DNA of 64,000 bases from Cacajao melanocephalus. Its lineage: Eukaryota; Chordata; Mammalia; Primates; Pitheciidae. This document shows, one piece after another, positions 39,346-56,229 of this stretch. Each line of letters begins with the position of its first letter. Within the stretch, counting starts at the first letter, position 1. The translations under genes and the position numbers were made by a program. The stretch covers positions 24,047 to 88,046 of the forward strand of contig CAUYLG010026753.1 of assembly GCA_963573385.1 (NCBI GenBank), read 5' to 3'. Under the pieces are notes generated by a model, which was given only the letters and a program-made list of their open reading frames with translations, ran no database searches and was not told the origin of the DNA.

Positions 39346-39849
39346 GCTTTTCTTCTGGCAAGAGATTGCTAGAGTCATGTATTTCACGCTTATTTATCAA
39401 CTGATAGGCACACACCACAAGTGTTTAATCAAGTGAATTTAACTATGTAAGCAAATAGCCCCAGTCCTTTTCTTCAAAGACTTGATCACCGTAAGTGTAT
39501 ATTGTAGAGTGATAACTATGAGAAACAGATGGAAAAAACTGATGCCCGAAGTCTACAATAATAAATTAATTGACCCCAAAGTCTCTACCTTTAAATGAAT
39601 AGCTATATCTCCAGAAAGGTAATAGGAAAAGGTTTAGAAGTTCTTTACATTTTACCAGTAATCAGTTTTTCCAAATCCTTTGCAGAGAGGAATTTTTGTT
39701 GGGAAGCAGGGAACTAGAATCCAAGGATTCTGAATGTTGTTTTTATATGTATTGGAGGGTGATTGAGGGTATTTAAACAAAGCTGGAGTAAACAATTCCA
39801 GGAGATTCACCAGAAATATGTAAGTCTTACAATGGTAGTCCATTTACCT

Positions 39850-40350
39850 TTGATGAACAGGACACTTTTCCTGATGTTGGGTACACGATGAATGAAACAA
39901 TCTACACCTTCATGGAACTTATTGACTTATTAATAAAAGATATTTGTAGTGCTTAGTAAAAACAAAAAACTAGGTACATAAAAAATTATGGTGTTAATAA
40001 AATAAATGAACAAAGTACTAAAATAGAGAATACATGCGGTGGGGGGAAGGCAATCTAGGAAAAGCTGCCAAGGAGATGGTTTTAAGCTGAGACCTAAATA
40101 TCCTGAGTCAGCTGTGCTGGGAGCTGGGGAAGAGCTGTCCAGGCAGAGGGAACAGCATGTGCAAATGTCCTGAGGGAAAGAGGTTGGTGTGTTCCTGGAA
40201 CTGACAGAAGGCAGTCTTATGGGAGAGTCTTGAGTGAGGTTGAAGAGATTCACTGGGGCAAGTCACACAGGACCTTAGAGCTATAATTAGAAGGCAGTAT
40301 TTTATTACAAATGAATGGAAAGCTACTTGAGGGTTTTAACTGAAAAGTGA
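39850..40350 (-). repeat. L2 LINE (minus)
   Basis: aaaagctgccaaggagatgg, ctgtccaggcagagggaaca, tgtgcaaatgtcctgaggga, ttgagggttttaactgaaaa: reverse of the L2 coding tail. Confidence 0.7.
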
Positions 40351-40354
40351 TGTG

Positions 40355-40643
40355 GGCCAGGCATGGTGGCTTACTCCTGTAATCCCAGCACTTTGGGAGG
40401 CCGAGGCAGGCTGATCACGAGGTCAGGAGTTTGAGACCAGCCTGGCCAACATGGCGAAACCCTGTCTCTACTTAAAAAAAAATAACAAAAATTAGCTGGG
40501 CATGGTGGTGCATGCCTGTAATCCCAGCTACTTGGGAGAATCGCTTGAACTTGACAGGTGGAGGTTGCAGTGAGCTGAGATAGCGCCACTGCACTCCTGC
40601 CTGGGACAGAGCAAGATTCTGTCTCAAAAAGAAAAAAAAAAAT
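40355..40643 (+). mobile_element. Alu (AluY/Sc-like)
   Basis: gggccaggcatggtggctta, with gatcacgaggtcaggagttt (young form), to an A-rich tail. A small deletion follows ccagctacttggga. Confidence 0.95.
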
Positions 40644-40644
40644 G

Positions 40645-41784
<1,140 letters not shown>

Positions 41785-42109
41785 TAGTGATTTAGATTCA
41801 GACACTGTTTCACAGAATAATTTGGTCACAGACTATGAAGGATGAGACACATCTCAGTAGTACTTATCATAATCCAATAGTTAAAAGCAGTAACCTGGAA
41901 CTACTCTGGCAGATGACTTTTGTAAACAATACAGACACAGGGAGGGAATCTAAATAATTGTTTCTCTAGACTGGATCAGATTATTGCCACGAAGTAGTGC
42001 TTTGGGGTTACTAAAGAAATTTCATGTATATATTGTATTTATGATATATATCCTAATATAAAAATATCCCATGATACTCAATAGTTCACATATCTTCTGT
42101 AAAATAATA

Positions 42110-42330
42110 ACCATTTATTGAAAGCATGTGAAGTTCTATGAATGAGCTAAATGTTTTATATAAATTATATTCTTTCATCTCTACAACAATTTCTATGAAG
42201 TCTTATTGGATATAGTTTACAGATAACACATATTCTGATGAGGTTAATTATCATATCTGAGGTTATGTAATAAGCAAATGTCACAGTCATATTTCTGATC
42301 CAGGGCTGTTGGTTTAGCCAAACCACACTT
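42110..42330 (-). repeat. MIR SINE (degraded)
   Basis: aaccatttattgaaagcatg, tacagataacacatattctg, tctgatccagggctgttggt. Weak but in order. Confidence 0.5.
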
Positions 42331-42407
42331 CATTGACTATGCTGTACTAAAAATATTCCATTATCTTTTTTATAAAGTCAGGTTTGTTGAGGTACAATTT
42401 ATTGTAT

Positions 42408-42865
42408 TAGTTTCCTATTGCTGATGTTACAAATTTTCACAAACTTAAAAGCTGATTTAAAGCAGCACAGATTTATTCTCTAGCTCAGAATTCCAAGATC
42501 TGTCTCACTGGCTGTGGCCAGGCCTGGTTCTTTCTGTAGGCTCTAAGAGTGAATCAGCTGCCTTGCCTTTTCCAGCTTCTACAAGTTGCCCACATTCCTT
42601 GGCTTGTGGCACCTTTTTCTTTGAAGCCAGCAACACATCATCTTCAAATCTCTCTCTGACCCACTCTCCTGACTCTCTCTTATAAGGACCCTTGTGATTA
42701 GATTGGACCCACCCAGATAATTCAGGATAATCTCCTCATCTCAAGATCCTTCATCACATCTGCAAAGTCCCTTTGCCATGCAAGGTAACATTCACAGATT
42801 TGGGGCTTAAAACATGAACGTCTTTAGGGACAGAGGGAGCATTATTCTACTTGCCCTTACACAGT
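42408..42865 (-). mobile_element. MLT1 LTR (MaLR), solo
   Basis: Near full-length LTR on the minus strand: ttgtattagtttcctattgc, gccttgccttttccagcttc, ccttggcttgtggcaccttt, tataaggacccttgtgatta, ctgcaaagtccctttgccat, attattctacttgccctta. No internal region. Confidence 0.92.
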
Positions 42866-43174
42866 AAATTAGTTACCCTCATCGTATATAATTCTTTGGA
42901 TTTTGGCAAAGGTATAGTCATGTTACTCCACCACAATCAAGCTATGAATCATTTCCATCACCCTCCAAAGTCCCCCTATGCCCTTTTGAGGTCATCCCCT
43001 TCCTCTACTCCAACAACCACTGATCTGTTTTCCATAATTTTGCCTTTTCCAAAAAGTCATGTTAATGGAATTATACAGTATGTAGGCTACTGAACCAGTT
43101 TTCAGAATAAAGCATTTGGGATTTGCCCACGTTGCTGCTGCATGTCACTAGTTCATTCCATTTTGTTGCTGCTA

Positions 43175-43285
43175 CACACATGCCATGTGACTTCGGGCAA
43201 GTCACTCTAAGCTTCAATTTCCTTATTTATATAATAAGGATAGTAATTGTCCCTCCCATAGGGTTTTTGTGAGAATTAAAATATT
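43175..43285 (+). repeat. MIR SINE fragment
   Basis: catgtgacttcgggcaagtc, caatttccttatttatataa, ccatagggtttttgtgagaa. Confidence 0.75.
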
Positions 43286-43289
43286 TTTG

Positions 43290-43590
43290 TCAGTTACTGT
43301 TCTAGACACTAGAGATACAGCAGTGAACAAAGCAAATGGGGGAAAAAATCCTGTCTTTACATAGCTTACATTTTAGGGAGGGAATAGATTAAACAAATAA
43401 GCTGTACTGAAATGTTACATGGTAGTAAGGGCGGCATGCGAGGCAGGATAAGGAATGCTGCAGGCAGAGTGGCAATTTTAAATCGATGGTCAGAGAAGGC
43501 TTCACTGAGTCACATTTGAGTGATGACCTGAGGGAGAGTGAGGGAGTGAGCATACAGAAACGTGGTGAAAGAGCATTCATAATGCACAAT
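43290..43590 (-). repeat. L2 LINE (minus)
   Basis: actgttctagacactagaga, tacagcagtgaacaaagcaa, gcaattttaaatcgatggtc, gatgacctgagggagagtga. Confidence 0.8.
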
Positions 43591-43594
43591 GGAA

Positions 43595-44905
<1,311 letters not shown>

Positions 44906-44927
44906 GCCATTGTGCCCAGAAAGAAGA

Positions 44928-45245
44928 TAGTCTGGGCACAGTGGCTCACACCTATAATCACAACACTTTGGAAGGCCAAGGCAGGAGGATAACTTCAGTC
45001 CAGGAGTTTGAGACCTGCCCGGGCAATATAATGAGACCCTGTCTCTACAAAAATAATAATAATAATAATAATAAACAGCCAGGTGTGGTGGCATGCCTCT
45101 GTAGCCCCAGCTGTTCAGGAAGCTGAGGCAGTAGGATGGCTTGAGCTCAAAAGTTCAAGGCTACAGTGAGCAATGATCGTGCCACTGCGCTACAGCCTGG
45201 GCAACAGAGCAAGACCCTATCTCTAAAAACAAATTTAAAAATAAA
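44928..45245 (+). mobile_element. Alu (AluJ-like) with AAT microsatellite
   Basis: tagtctgggcacagtggctc to gcaagaccctatctctaaaa with a mixed A tail. The middle A-rich linker has become (AAT)n at about 45,052-45,074. Confidence 0.94.
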
Positions 45246-45249
45246 ATAA

Positions 45250-47265
45250 AAAACAGAAACAACAATGAACCTTAAATGTACTCATTTTCAAGTATTCAAG
45301 GACTAATAAAGAATGTATATTTCCCATATTTGTAAACTGTTCCTTCATTTAAGATGACAGGTTTCTTTTTAAAGGTTAGCTTGGTTAAGAAAAAGACTGG
45401 TTGACAGTAATGCTGTCTTTACAATAAGAGTAAAGAAAATAAACTTGCCTAAATCTTTTATATGACACCTGTTTTTTTCTGTGTTTTGCTAAGATAGTAT
45501 CTTTAGGATGCAACACAAGATTGGTTGGTTTCAATTATTTCCAAGATTTTTAAGATTTCATACATTTCTACCTAGGAACATAAAATTGGAAATGCTAGAA
45601 AAAGGTTTTAGCTCAGTCACTTTCAAAGGAAACTGGCTTGATTGTCTTATATATTTAAATATTGGTACTTTAAAAGAGATTGTACTAGGTTGGTATTTTC
45701 AAAAGTTTATTTTTCAGAGCACTGACCTTTGCCCACATGCTTAACAAAATAAATTTGCAAAGTCAAATATGTTTTGGAAAAGCTGTAGTTTTATAAACCT
45801 TTCTCAGAGCTTCACAATTCACATTGGTATACAAAGGTTCTAAGAAGTCTTGTGATAAACTTATTTATCTTTGCTTTTCTCACTATTTCCCGAAGTTATT
45901 TAACTGTGGACACTTCTTTTTTTAATTTTTATAACATCTATTAATACGCTAGAGAACTGGTGTTCCACAGAACACAATTTAGGAATTTTTTATGGGAGGG
46001 GTGGCATTATGAACTGCTTAAAAACTGATTTTTTTTCTTTTTCTTCTTTTTTTTTTTTCAGCACTCATAGTATCTATAGCAAAACAGAGATGAATTTAGG
46101 TACCGTGTAACCAATGCGACCTTAGCTGCCCTAGTGTTCGTGATAGTACTTCAGTTTTTTAAAGCCACTGAGCTCTACCAACAAAATGCGATTGTTTATG
46201 TGTAGTTTTGTCAAAAGCCCACATTTCCTTGGGAAACCCCAAAGTATGATTTTATGTTCCACAGATGACCACCAGCAGCCATCTTGGCTGGGCCACTGTG
46301 GATGTGGCTGTGGCTGTGGCGCTCGGCTTACCTTCTCTTGCATTCGCTTAACTGGTTTCTCTAGGATATTTCACTCGCTTTTACTACTTCTCCTCTGAGG
46401 ATTCTCCCTTAATTTCCCAAAGAATGGAAAATAAGTAATCTTTACTAAAACATCTCTGAAAGCTTAGGAATACCAGGAGTATAACAGAGAGACAGCCTTA
46501 TATTGGCTTCCAAATGTGACTAAGGGACCCACAGTGCAATAGCCATTGGCTTTCTCAGGGCTGCGGGTTAGAAGGAGCCCTGTCATCAGGACTCTCCAGG
46601 CACCTCCTGACCATGGAGCCCCGTGGCTATCATCCTGGGGCAGGTAAGAAGACAGGCCTTATAATGGGACGGAGAACTCCTCGCAGGGTCCAAAGTTTGA
46701 GTTAGGCAAAAATCTCCTCTGTAATCTGCAAGATACGGCCTGTTCCCCAGAGCCTAGACAAAGCCATCACACAAGGTAACTTTCCCATTTCTTATTTTGT
46801 CATCAATAACTCCGTGTTGACCCCCACAATCCAATGTAAATGATGGTACACAGAACAGTAAATTTTTTGTTAGTCTTTCCCTTCAGTGTGAAATAAAGAC
46901 AAAAACAAGCCTCCATTTATCTCTTTCTTTCATCTCATAATCTTTTATGAGTAAATGCTTGGACCAAAAAGGCACGCACATGTTGCATGGGCACATACGC
47001 ACTTTCACTCTTCCAGGAGCAAACCAAACTTTTTAGACATAGGGAAGACTATCCAGAAACACAAAAGATAACCTTTTTTTGGACTTTAGGATTCACTCAG
47101 CTGAAGTGAAGATACATCCACTTTATAACACTCATCAGAACACTTTCATAAACTGCAGAGTCTTAAAGTCACCAATCACATTTCAGGAAAAACTATTCTC
47201 CATTTCCTTTATATTTGTGAAACTAAGACCATTCCACAGCAGGTCTAATACAGGAGTGCAACACA
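45250..47265. other. C2orf73 intron 2, mostly unassigned
   Basis: No repeat named. It contains a strong decoy acceptor at 46,061 (see findings) and a short (GGCTGT)n-like run at about 46,302-46,320. Confidence 0.4.
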
Positions 47266-47269
47266 GAAA

Positions 47270-47465
47270 TTAGAGGTATGCATAAAGAGGTGGGGGTTTG
47301 AATTGCGGCAGTGCAGCAGTCTGCTAGTGGTATACTCTGGGGAAGTTACTTAATCTCCTGGCAGTTTTCTCATCTGTAAAGTGGGTGTGCCTGCCTTATA
47401 GAGTTGTGATGAGAATAAGATAAGACCTTTAAATTCTAGACCTTGGGGCATAAGAAGCACTCTCA
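47270..47465 (+). repeat. MIR SINE
   Basis: gtgggggtttgaattgcggc, tctggggaagttacttaatc, ttttctcatctgtaaagtgg, cttatagagttgtgatgaga. Confidence 0.8.
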
Positions 47466-47469
47466 TAAT

Positions 47470-49528
<2,059 letters not shown>

Positions 49529-49909
49529 TAAAAACTATTTTTGTTATCTCAAGTTACCGCTATCAAAACTAAGATATATTAGATGTGCTGACACATCCTG
49601 AAAAAAATTACTTCCTTACAGAAGTTGAAAATGTACACACAGCTAGTGCAGCCCTTGGAAAGTTTGTTATTTCTTCCTAGTGGACAGTTTGTCTCCAAAC
49701 ACAGTTAATATGCGATAATGAAAACTGTACTGATCATTCATAACACCAGCCTCAAAGTCAGAAACGCAGTAGGATTCTGCTCATCGTTGTTGCCACCACA
49801 TTTTAATAGTTATAACTCTTGTCGCTTCAAGGAAGGCAGGCTGTTGATGAAGGGGGCTATTAGATAATCTATAACAAAGACCTGTCCTTTAGAAAGATTA
49901 TAATAAAGT

Positions 49910-50590
49910 TTCCGTTTCTGGTTCAGGACAGTAGACAGAGCACACACATCAAAATTCCCTGCCTTCTAAGACCCTAATACTATGAATAGTAGCAAAGCAA
50001 TAAACTCATAAGGGTGAAGAGAATAGAAGGAAGAACTTTCTGGAATGGAGGAAAGAGTAGAAGCCTATTGATAAATAAAAGAGAACGAAGAAGCAATACC
50101 TAGAAGGAGATGCAGCCAATAAGAGACAATCTGACTGGCCAAAGCCCTGACTGAGCTACATGTCGAGCCAGCAGGCATAGCGGAAGGCAAGTATAAAAAG
50201 TGAGTAGGAGAGAGTCAGAGAGTTACTTCAAAGCCTGTCCCTTAAATAAAGGCTCCAGTCATGAGCACTCCACCCTGTCCCAACATGAAGACTACTAGAA
50301 CCCAGTGTCTTAGCCAGATGTCAACTATCACACCAGTCATTTTGGTCAATCAAGCCGATGCCCCCCCATCTCCTTCTTAATTATGAATGGACAACCAAAG
50401 ATTAGAATTATGCCAATTAAAAAAAAAGATTTGGAGGATAAAAGCAAGGAAATACCACAGAGCATGAAACAACAAAACAAAAACTTAGACGATGAAAAGA
50501 AAAATAAACAGAGGATCTGTTTGGGAAATCCAACTTTTCTGGAGCTCCAGAAAAGAGAAGAGTAAAAATGAGGGTAGATAATTAGCAAAA
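49910..50590 (+). repeat. Possible L1/HAL1 5'-part relic
   Basis: A purine-rich stretch resembling ancient L1 leader sequence (gcccgactgactgg-like order; ggagctccagaaaagagaag at the end). The Lys-rich 60-codon frame at 50,383-50,565 lies in it. Weak. Confidence 0.35.
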
Positions 50591-50591
50591 C

Positions 50592-51300
50592 ATAACATTT
50601 ATTGAGCATATACTGTTTGCCAGGCACTTTATGGAACTTTCTAAATATCAACTTATTTAATTCCCACATTAACTCTATGCAATATAATAGTGTAGTAATA
50701 CTATGAATATTCTTATTTTTCAGATAAGAAAGTGTAGGGAGGCAAAATTTTACCTCCACCCTCTTAGTGTTTTTGGCTGGGCTTGAGAATTAAATTGACA
50801 CAAAAATCAATAGGAGAAAAGCATACAAATTTATGTAATAAAAGCTTTACACAGCAGGGGAGACTTCATAAGGAAATGAAGACCCAAAGACACAGGAAGA
50901 ACATACATACTAAATTGGACAAAGAGTAGTACATTGTAAAAACGGGACAAGGCAAAGGAGTTTGGGCTAGGGTAACTGGGTAGAGAAGTGACTAGAAAGA
51001 TAAGGGTGAGTTTAACACGGTTTGTTCATATAGATTTCCCCCCACCTCAAATTCCTGTTATACATAGGAATTTCATCTCCTGCTTTTCAGAAAGAGAAGA
51101 AAGGTCAGAATGTTTCTCTTGCATCTGTGCCTTTAACTTGCATCAAGTGCCTTTAACTCAATATAGTCAATATGCCAGTGGCATTTTAGAGTGGCATGTT
51201 CTGAACTCCTTTGAAAGCAAGCATGTAGTTAAAATAACTTGCCCAAGGCTACCCAGTGAATAATTGGTATTTGAACCCAGATAGCCTGACTCCAGTACAT
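50592..51300 (-). repeat. MIR SINE split by an insert
   Basis: First half 50,592-50,752 (catttattgagcatatactg, gtttgccaggcactttatgg, cagataagaaagtgtaggg). Second half about 51,210-51,300 (aataacttgcccaaggctac, gaacccagatagcctgactc). Confidence 0.8.
50755..51205. mobile_element. LTR-like insert within MIR
   Basis: About 450 bases separate the two MIR halves: gaattaaattgacacaaaaa, ggagaaaagcatacaaattt, gaaatgaagacccaaagaca. It looks like an ancient ERVL/ERV1-type LTR; the family is not assigned. Confidence 0.5.
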
Positions 51301-51989
51301 ATACTCATAACCGGTACTATACAGTACTCTACACAACCTCTAAAATAGTGAGAAAGTTTCCCTATATAAAATGCATTAAAAGGGTCTACTGAGTGCTTCT
51401 AACTATGAAGGGGAAAAAGATACACACCCTACATATCATTACAAAATTGCAAAACAATAATCATAAGCAGAAGTTTCTAAAAGCTTCCATAAAGGGATAG
51501 AAAAATAAGTCACCATCTGAGAAGTATCAACATGGAGTCAGGCAGCACTGATGCAAGAGTGCAATGGAGTTAATGTGTTCAAAGTTCTCAGGGGAAATAC
51601 TTTTTGACCTAGAAAAGGGAATTCATGTGGCATGGATACTAAACCTTTTTCTTTTAAAGTGGCACTGGGCATTAGACCCACTGAAAAGAAAATGATGTCC
51701 TGGCACAACATTTGACCCTTAAATAAACAAAATATATGTAATAATGTAATATGATGCATGCTGTTTAGTAGTGTTCAGCTTTTAGGCTCAATCTATAGAC
51801 ACAAGTTTAAATATGGCTACAGAACAGAATATATATTAGCAGCTTTAATAAGAAATGTACGTAATTGACAGAAAATGAGAAGAAGAGAAGAAGCATGCTA
51901 AAATCGTTATTTACGGTATAGGTAATCAAGAGATACAATCCGATGGGGATGAAACAAAGAATAGAAGTTTAAGGTTAAAGGTCAAAGGA

Positions 51990-52560
51990 ACCAGTCTAAA
52001 AACCAAATTTATCTGTCTAACCCCGGCTTCTTTACTGAGCTTCAAGTTCACATGCCAAACACCTACTTAACATCTCCTCTGGGATAGCTAGTCACCTTTT
52101 CAAACTTGATATGGATGGAATAGAATGTTTCATTTCCCCCACCCAAACTTATTCCCCACAGGTCTTCTGCATCTCAGTGAATGCCACCTCCACTCCCCGA
52201 CCAGGTGCTCAAGTTTTGATAAGCTAGGAGACATTCTAAAACTCTCCCTTTTCACTGCCCCCGCTACATTCAATCCATCAGCGAATCTTGACACTCCATC
52301 TCTAAAATAGACCCCAAATCTATTCCTTTCCATCTTCATTGAAACCAATGCAGTACAGCCGCTATTACCCTGTTTCCGTTCTTCCTCCTCCGTATGTATT
52401 TTCTGCATCATTGTCAAAGGATCTTTTTAAAACACAAATGATATTCTTCTCCTTTAGATTCTCCAGTTACTTCTCACTGTTCATTGAATATATTTCAAGT
52501 TCCTCACTGTGACCAACACAGCCCTTTTTGATCTGTCAAATTTACCTGTATTATCCTCTA
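51990..52560 (+). repeat. L2 LINE
   Basis: Follows the plus-strand L2 order: caaacacctacttaacatct, ctacattcaatccatcagcg, caaaggatctttttaaaaca, gattctccagttacttctca. Confidence 0.7.
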
Positions 52561-53054
52561 TTGCTCATAATTTAGAGACAGAGAATGTAACTCGGACCAA
52601 GGAGGTAGAGACACTCTCTGAAAGTCAAGCGTGTTTCCAAACCAGAAAGCTTGTGTCTGTGTACTTGTTATTGTGTTTCCGTATTTTAATTGCATATTCT
52701 TGTAAATTAAAATCTGAGTAAGAAAAGAAAACAGTTGTTTCTATAAAACATTCAAAGTTGAATGGGCAGACTTGATGAAAGGTAAATTGCTAACTTAAAA
52801 AAATGCTCATTAGGTATAGGCAAAATAACTATATAAGAGGAGTTGGACTGAATTCTTTAAATCTTGAAGGATTCTGCACTCATTTTGCTTGAAAGGTGTC
52901 TTTATGTTTGCATTCTGTGTGAAAGAAATAGAAACTGGAAATGATGCATTAGAAGCATGGTTTGTAGAAGAGACACAAAGCTGAATTCCAATCAGTGGAC
53001 ACCTCCTTAAAGTGGATTGGCATGCCAATAAAAATTTGATGAACTGGTTAAAAA

Positions 53055-53185
53055 ATATGTAATATATAACATCATATATATTATTTATAATGCTATAACA
53101 TTGTATATATATTATATATCTCATATATATTTACATATAAAATATCTATCATATATACATATTTTTTATATATGGTATGTAATTT
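53055..53185. repeat. AT-rich low-complexity tract
   Basis: Alternating TATATA/ATAT with self-complementary stretches. Confidence 0.85.
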
Positions 53186-53263
53186 TTTGCTTTAACTAAC
53201 TTTCTTTAGTAACCAACCACTCCTTTCCTTATAAGGAGCAGCTATGGTACAGCCGCTGCTCAA

Positions 53264-53339
53264 GTTGAAGGGATGTAGAAGAGTGGTGAAAGATGATACA
53301 TCCGTTGAAGGGACTTAGTAGAGTGGTGAAAGATGATAC
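53264..53339. repeat. 40-bp tandem duplication
   Basis: Two adjacent copies starting GTTGAAGGGA at 53,264 and 53,304; the shared core AGAGTGGTGAAAGATGATAC is identical in both. Confidence 0.9.
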
Positions 53340-53934
53340 TGGAGAGATGGTCTTTGCTCTAGGTTGATAAGGCACTGCTCAGTCCTTTCATAAGGGATCC
53401 CCAAAATCAGGGTCTGCAGATCTGATCTGTTTATCTACTTAATTTGCGCAGAGAGAAATCCTCCAAACCTCTGCCTAGGATAGAGGACAGAAAATCCATG
53501 AGTCCCTTAAGCAGTCCTCTGCAATGTCACCTTGTCCCCCTGCCCCATGCTCCCTGACTCAGAGGTATCTGATGCCTCCCTATTATGGGGCATTCCTGGA
53601 ATGCTGTGGCATGAATTGGCTTGATTTTTACCCCACCCCCTTCCCCATAGCACTTAACTTTTAGTTTTCTGTAGTTTGAGTCTATTGCCACTTATCCGTC
53701 TGTTTTCCAGCTTCCAAATTGGTTAACATCTGTACTCCCATTTAGTTCTTTTTTTCCTTAAGTATGTAAGCCCTCTTAATTTTTGTAGTGTGATTGTATT
53801 GGGTCTTGGGGAAGGAATGGGGGAAATGCACATTGAATTTGCCGTGTTTAACTGGAAATCACAGTAACTTTGTCACCATCAACACTCCTTTTATAATTGG
53901 TTCAGTATTAAACTTAGTATTGTGTGAGCCTGAA

Positions 53935-54100
53935 CACATTAAATTTAATCATCCTGTTTTCCTCAATTTATGAAGTGAGAATAGTAATTTCGACTTTGCA
54001 GGACTGTTGTGAGAAACAAATGAAATAACATGTAAAGTGCCTAACACACTATTTGCTACATAGTAGACAATAAATGATAACTGTTTCTATTATTAATTAT
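53935..54100 (+). repeat. MIR SINE
   Basis: tcctgttttcctcaatttat, ggactgttgtgagaaacaaa, acatgtaaagtgcctaacac, tagtagacaataaatgataa. Confidence 0.75.
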
Positions 54101-54159
54101 TGTACTGTACTACCTTAAGTGTTGAGTTGAAATTTAGCTTGAGAACCTGGCATAGTTCT

Positions 54160-54222
54160 TTCTCTCTCTGTTCTTTTATTGGTATTTCTTTTTCTTTCTC
54201 TATTCTTTTATTGGTATTTCTC
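54160..54222. repeat. 32-bp tandem duplication, pyrimidine-rich
   Basis: TTCTTTTATTGGTATTTCT occurs at 54,171 and 54,203, with TCTTTCTCTCT-like spacers. Confidence 0.9.
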
Positions 54223-54224
54223 AT

Positions 54225-54290
54225 TGCCAAGGTCATTATCGTATCCTAGGGTCTAGTATAATGCCCAGATTCAATAAATATAGTTAAATG
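54225..54290 (+). repeat. L2 3'-end trace
   Basis: gggtctagtataatgcccag then attcaataaatatagtta; short L2 tail. Confidence 0.5.
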
Positions 54291-54294
54291 ATAA

Positions 54295-55730
54295 TTACAC
54301 ATTCTTCAACAGATTAATTTAAAGTCATAATGTAAAGTAACATATGCTATATAATATAGGCCTGCAATTTATTCATATTTTAGGTGGTATTTGGATATTA
54401 GATAAAAATGATTTTTAAAAAAGAAAATATTTTAATGTAATATTTAAAAATATGTATATAAACTAGTCTATATGAGCCAAATTTACTATAAGCATACAAA
54501 CATAGAAAAATGGGCACATAAACATGCACAAATACCAATTAAAAGTCATCTCATAGTCATTCTGTTCCATCAGCCCACTTAATTACGCCCAGACTTTGGC
54601 ATTTCAGCTATGTTATCTTGCGCTGACAATTCAAAGTGCCCTTTATGTCTTGTACCACACACAATTTCCTGGCTGCCATCCATGGCCAGTTAACAAATGG
54701 CTATGCTCCGTCATATCTGAGTCCCTGTAAGAGTAAGTGTTCACATTTGGTTTTATATAATAAAACTTTTAAATTGAAAAGCCTAATCTAATTTGTGAAG
54801 CGGGTATTTCGTGCTTAAATAAAACTTTGCTGTTTATCAACAGCCTGATATTTCAATGTTCTTTTGAATTGCAAATTCAGATATAGTGGTAAAATTAATT
54901 TTCTAAAATAGGTTTTAGTTTGTGTTGTTTCTTTTGCACCAAACTGTAAAAAACAACAGTTTCTTGCTAAAGTTATGTTTTTTCTTTTTACTATATTTTG
55001 AAAATCTATACTATTTTTATATTAATAATCTTTTTATATAAGATCAGAATACTATTGAGAAGAGTGGGATTTGAGAAAAATATTACTGATGAATGATCTT
55101 TAAGCAGATACAAAGAGTTAAGAAAAGGACATTTCTCAAAGTAAAACTGCTAAGTTCTCATCAATATTAGAAGCAAATTGTATGTTTGAATAAATCCTGG
55201 CTTTGTTGATAAATGTTTAGGTAGCAACTTGTTTCAAAAATTCTAATTTTAATTAGATCAAGTTTCCAAGTAACAGAGAGTGGATTTCAAACATTCTTCA
55301 TGGACTTTGCCTTATTTTTTGCAATTCTCATCTAACAAGGCTTCTTTCAAGTAATTACTTTGGGTACAATTTGAATTCTTAAGTAGAGTAACCACTAAGA
55401 ATCTGAATATCTTCTTTGATGTTTTCATGTTTAGATATTCCTCACTATTGTGGGCTTCTGTAAAACTCTCATATGCTTGTATAAATGAACATAGTATTTG
55501 TGTCTAATTTTAATAAATATAATGTCTGAGTAAGGAATTTCCCTCTATCATAACTCAGATTACTTTCTTCTCCCTTTATTTCCATGATAAAAAGAATTAT
55601 TTTAAAAGTTATTATTTGTGAGATTGTGGGGGGTTTTAGACTACTATTTAAAAGATACATTCTTGCTTGCTGGAATATGCCTAAAAAAAAAAAAAGATAC
55701 ATTCTAATTGATTTAATTGACTTCCTTCTG
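54295..55730. other. C2orf73 intron 3, nothing assigned
   Basis: AT-rich sequence with no gene or repeat that I can name. Confidence 0.4.
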
Positions 55731-55734
55731 AAAT

Positions 55735-56210
55735 ATTTGTTTCCCTTATCTGCATAACTACCACCTCAAATTTAATTGATTAAAACAATCATCTTATTCG
55801 CTTAATGTTCTGCAATCTAGGCTGAGTTCAGCTGGGTAGTTCTTGGTCTGGTCTTGGTGATGATTACTAGTGTGGCTGCATTCAGTTGGCAGGTGGACTG
55901 AGGAAGGGACTCTGCTGGGATGCAGGAATGACTGGGCCTCTCCTCCACGTGGTGGCTCCACGTGGTTTCTCCACGTGGTTTCTCCAGCAGGGTAGCTGGA
56001 CTTCTTACTCTCAAGAATGCAAAAGCAGAAGCTGTAAGGCTTTCTTAAAGTTTATGGCTAGTACTGGCATAGTGTTACCTCTGTCATATCCTGTTGGTTA
56101 AAGCTAATTGTAAGACCAGCCCACATTTAGAGGGAGGGGACTATACAAGCATTTGAATACTGCCAGGCCTGATTCATTGGAGCCACTAATTTAACAGACT
56201 ACCACAATAT
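55735..56210 (-). mobile_element. MLT1-type LTR (MaLR), solo
   Basis: Minus-strand MaLR-type LTR: gttcagctgggtagttcttg, ctgcattcagttggcaggtg, aaaagcagaagctgtaaggc, tatcctgttggttaaagcta, ending aacagactaccaca. It contains the E-box array at 55,943-55,981. Confidence 0.75.
55943..55981. repeat. 3 x 13-bp array, each with a CACGTG E-box
   Basis: Three adjacent 13-mers, CTCCACGTGGTGG then CTCCACGTGGTTT twice. CACGTG falls at 55,946, 55,959 and 55,972, each inside the palindrome CCACGTGG. Confidence 0.95.
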
Positions 56211-56229
56211 CCTTAAACAGTTATTTAAA

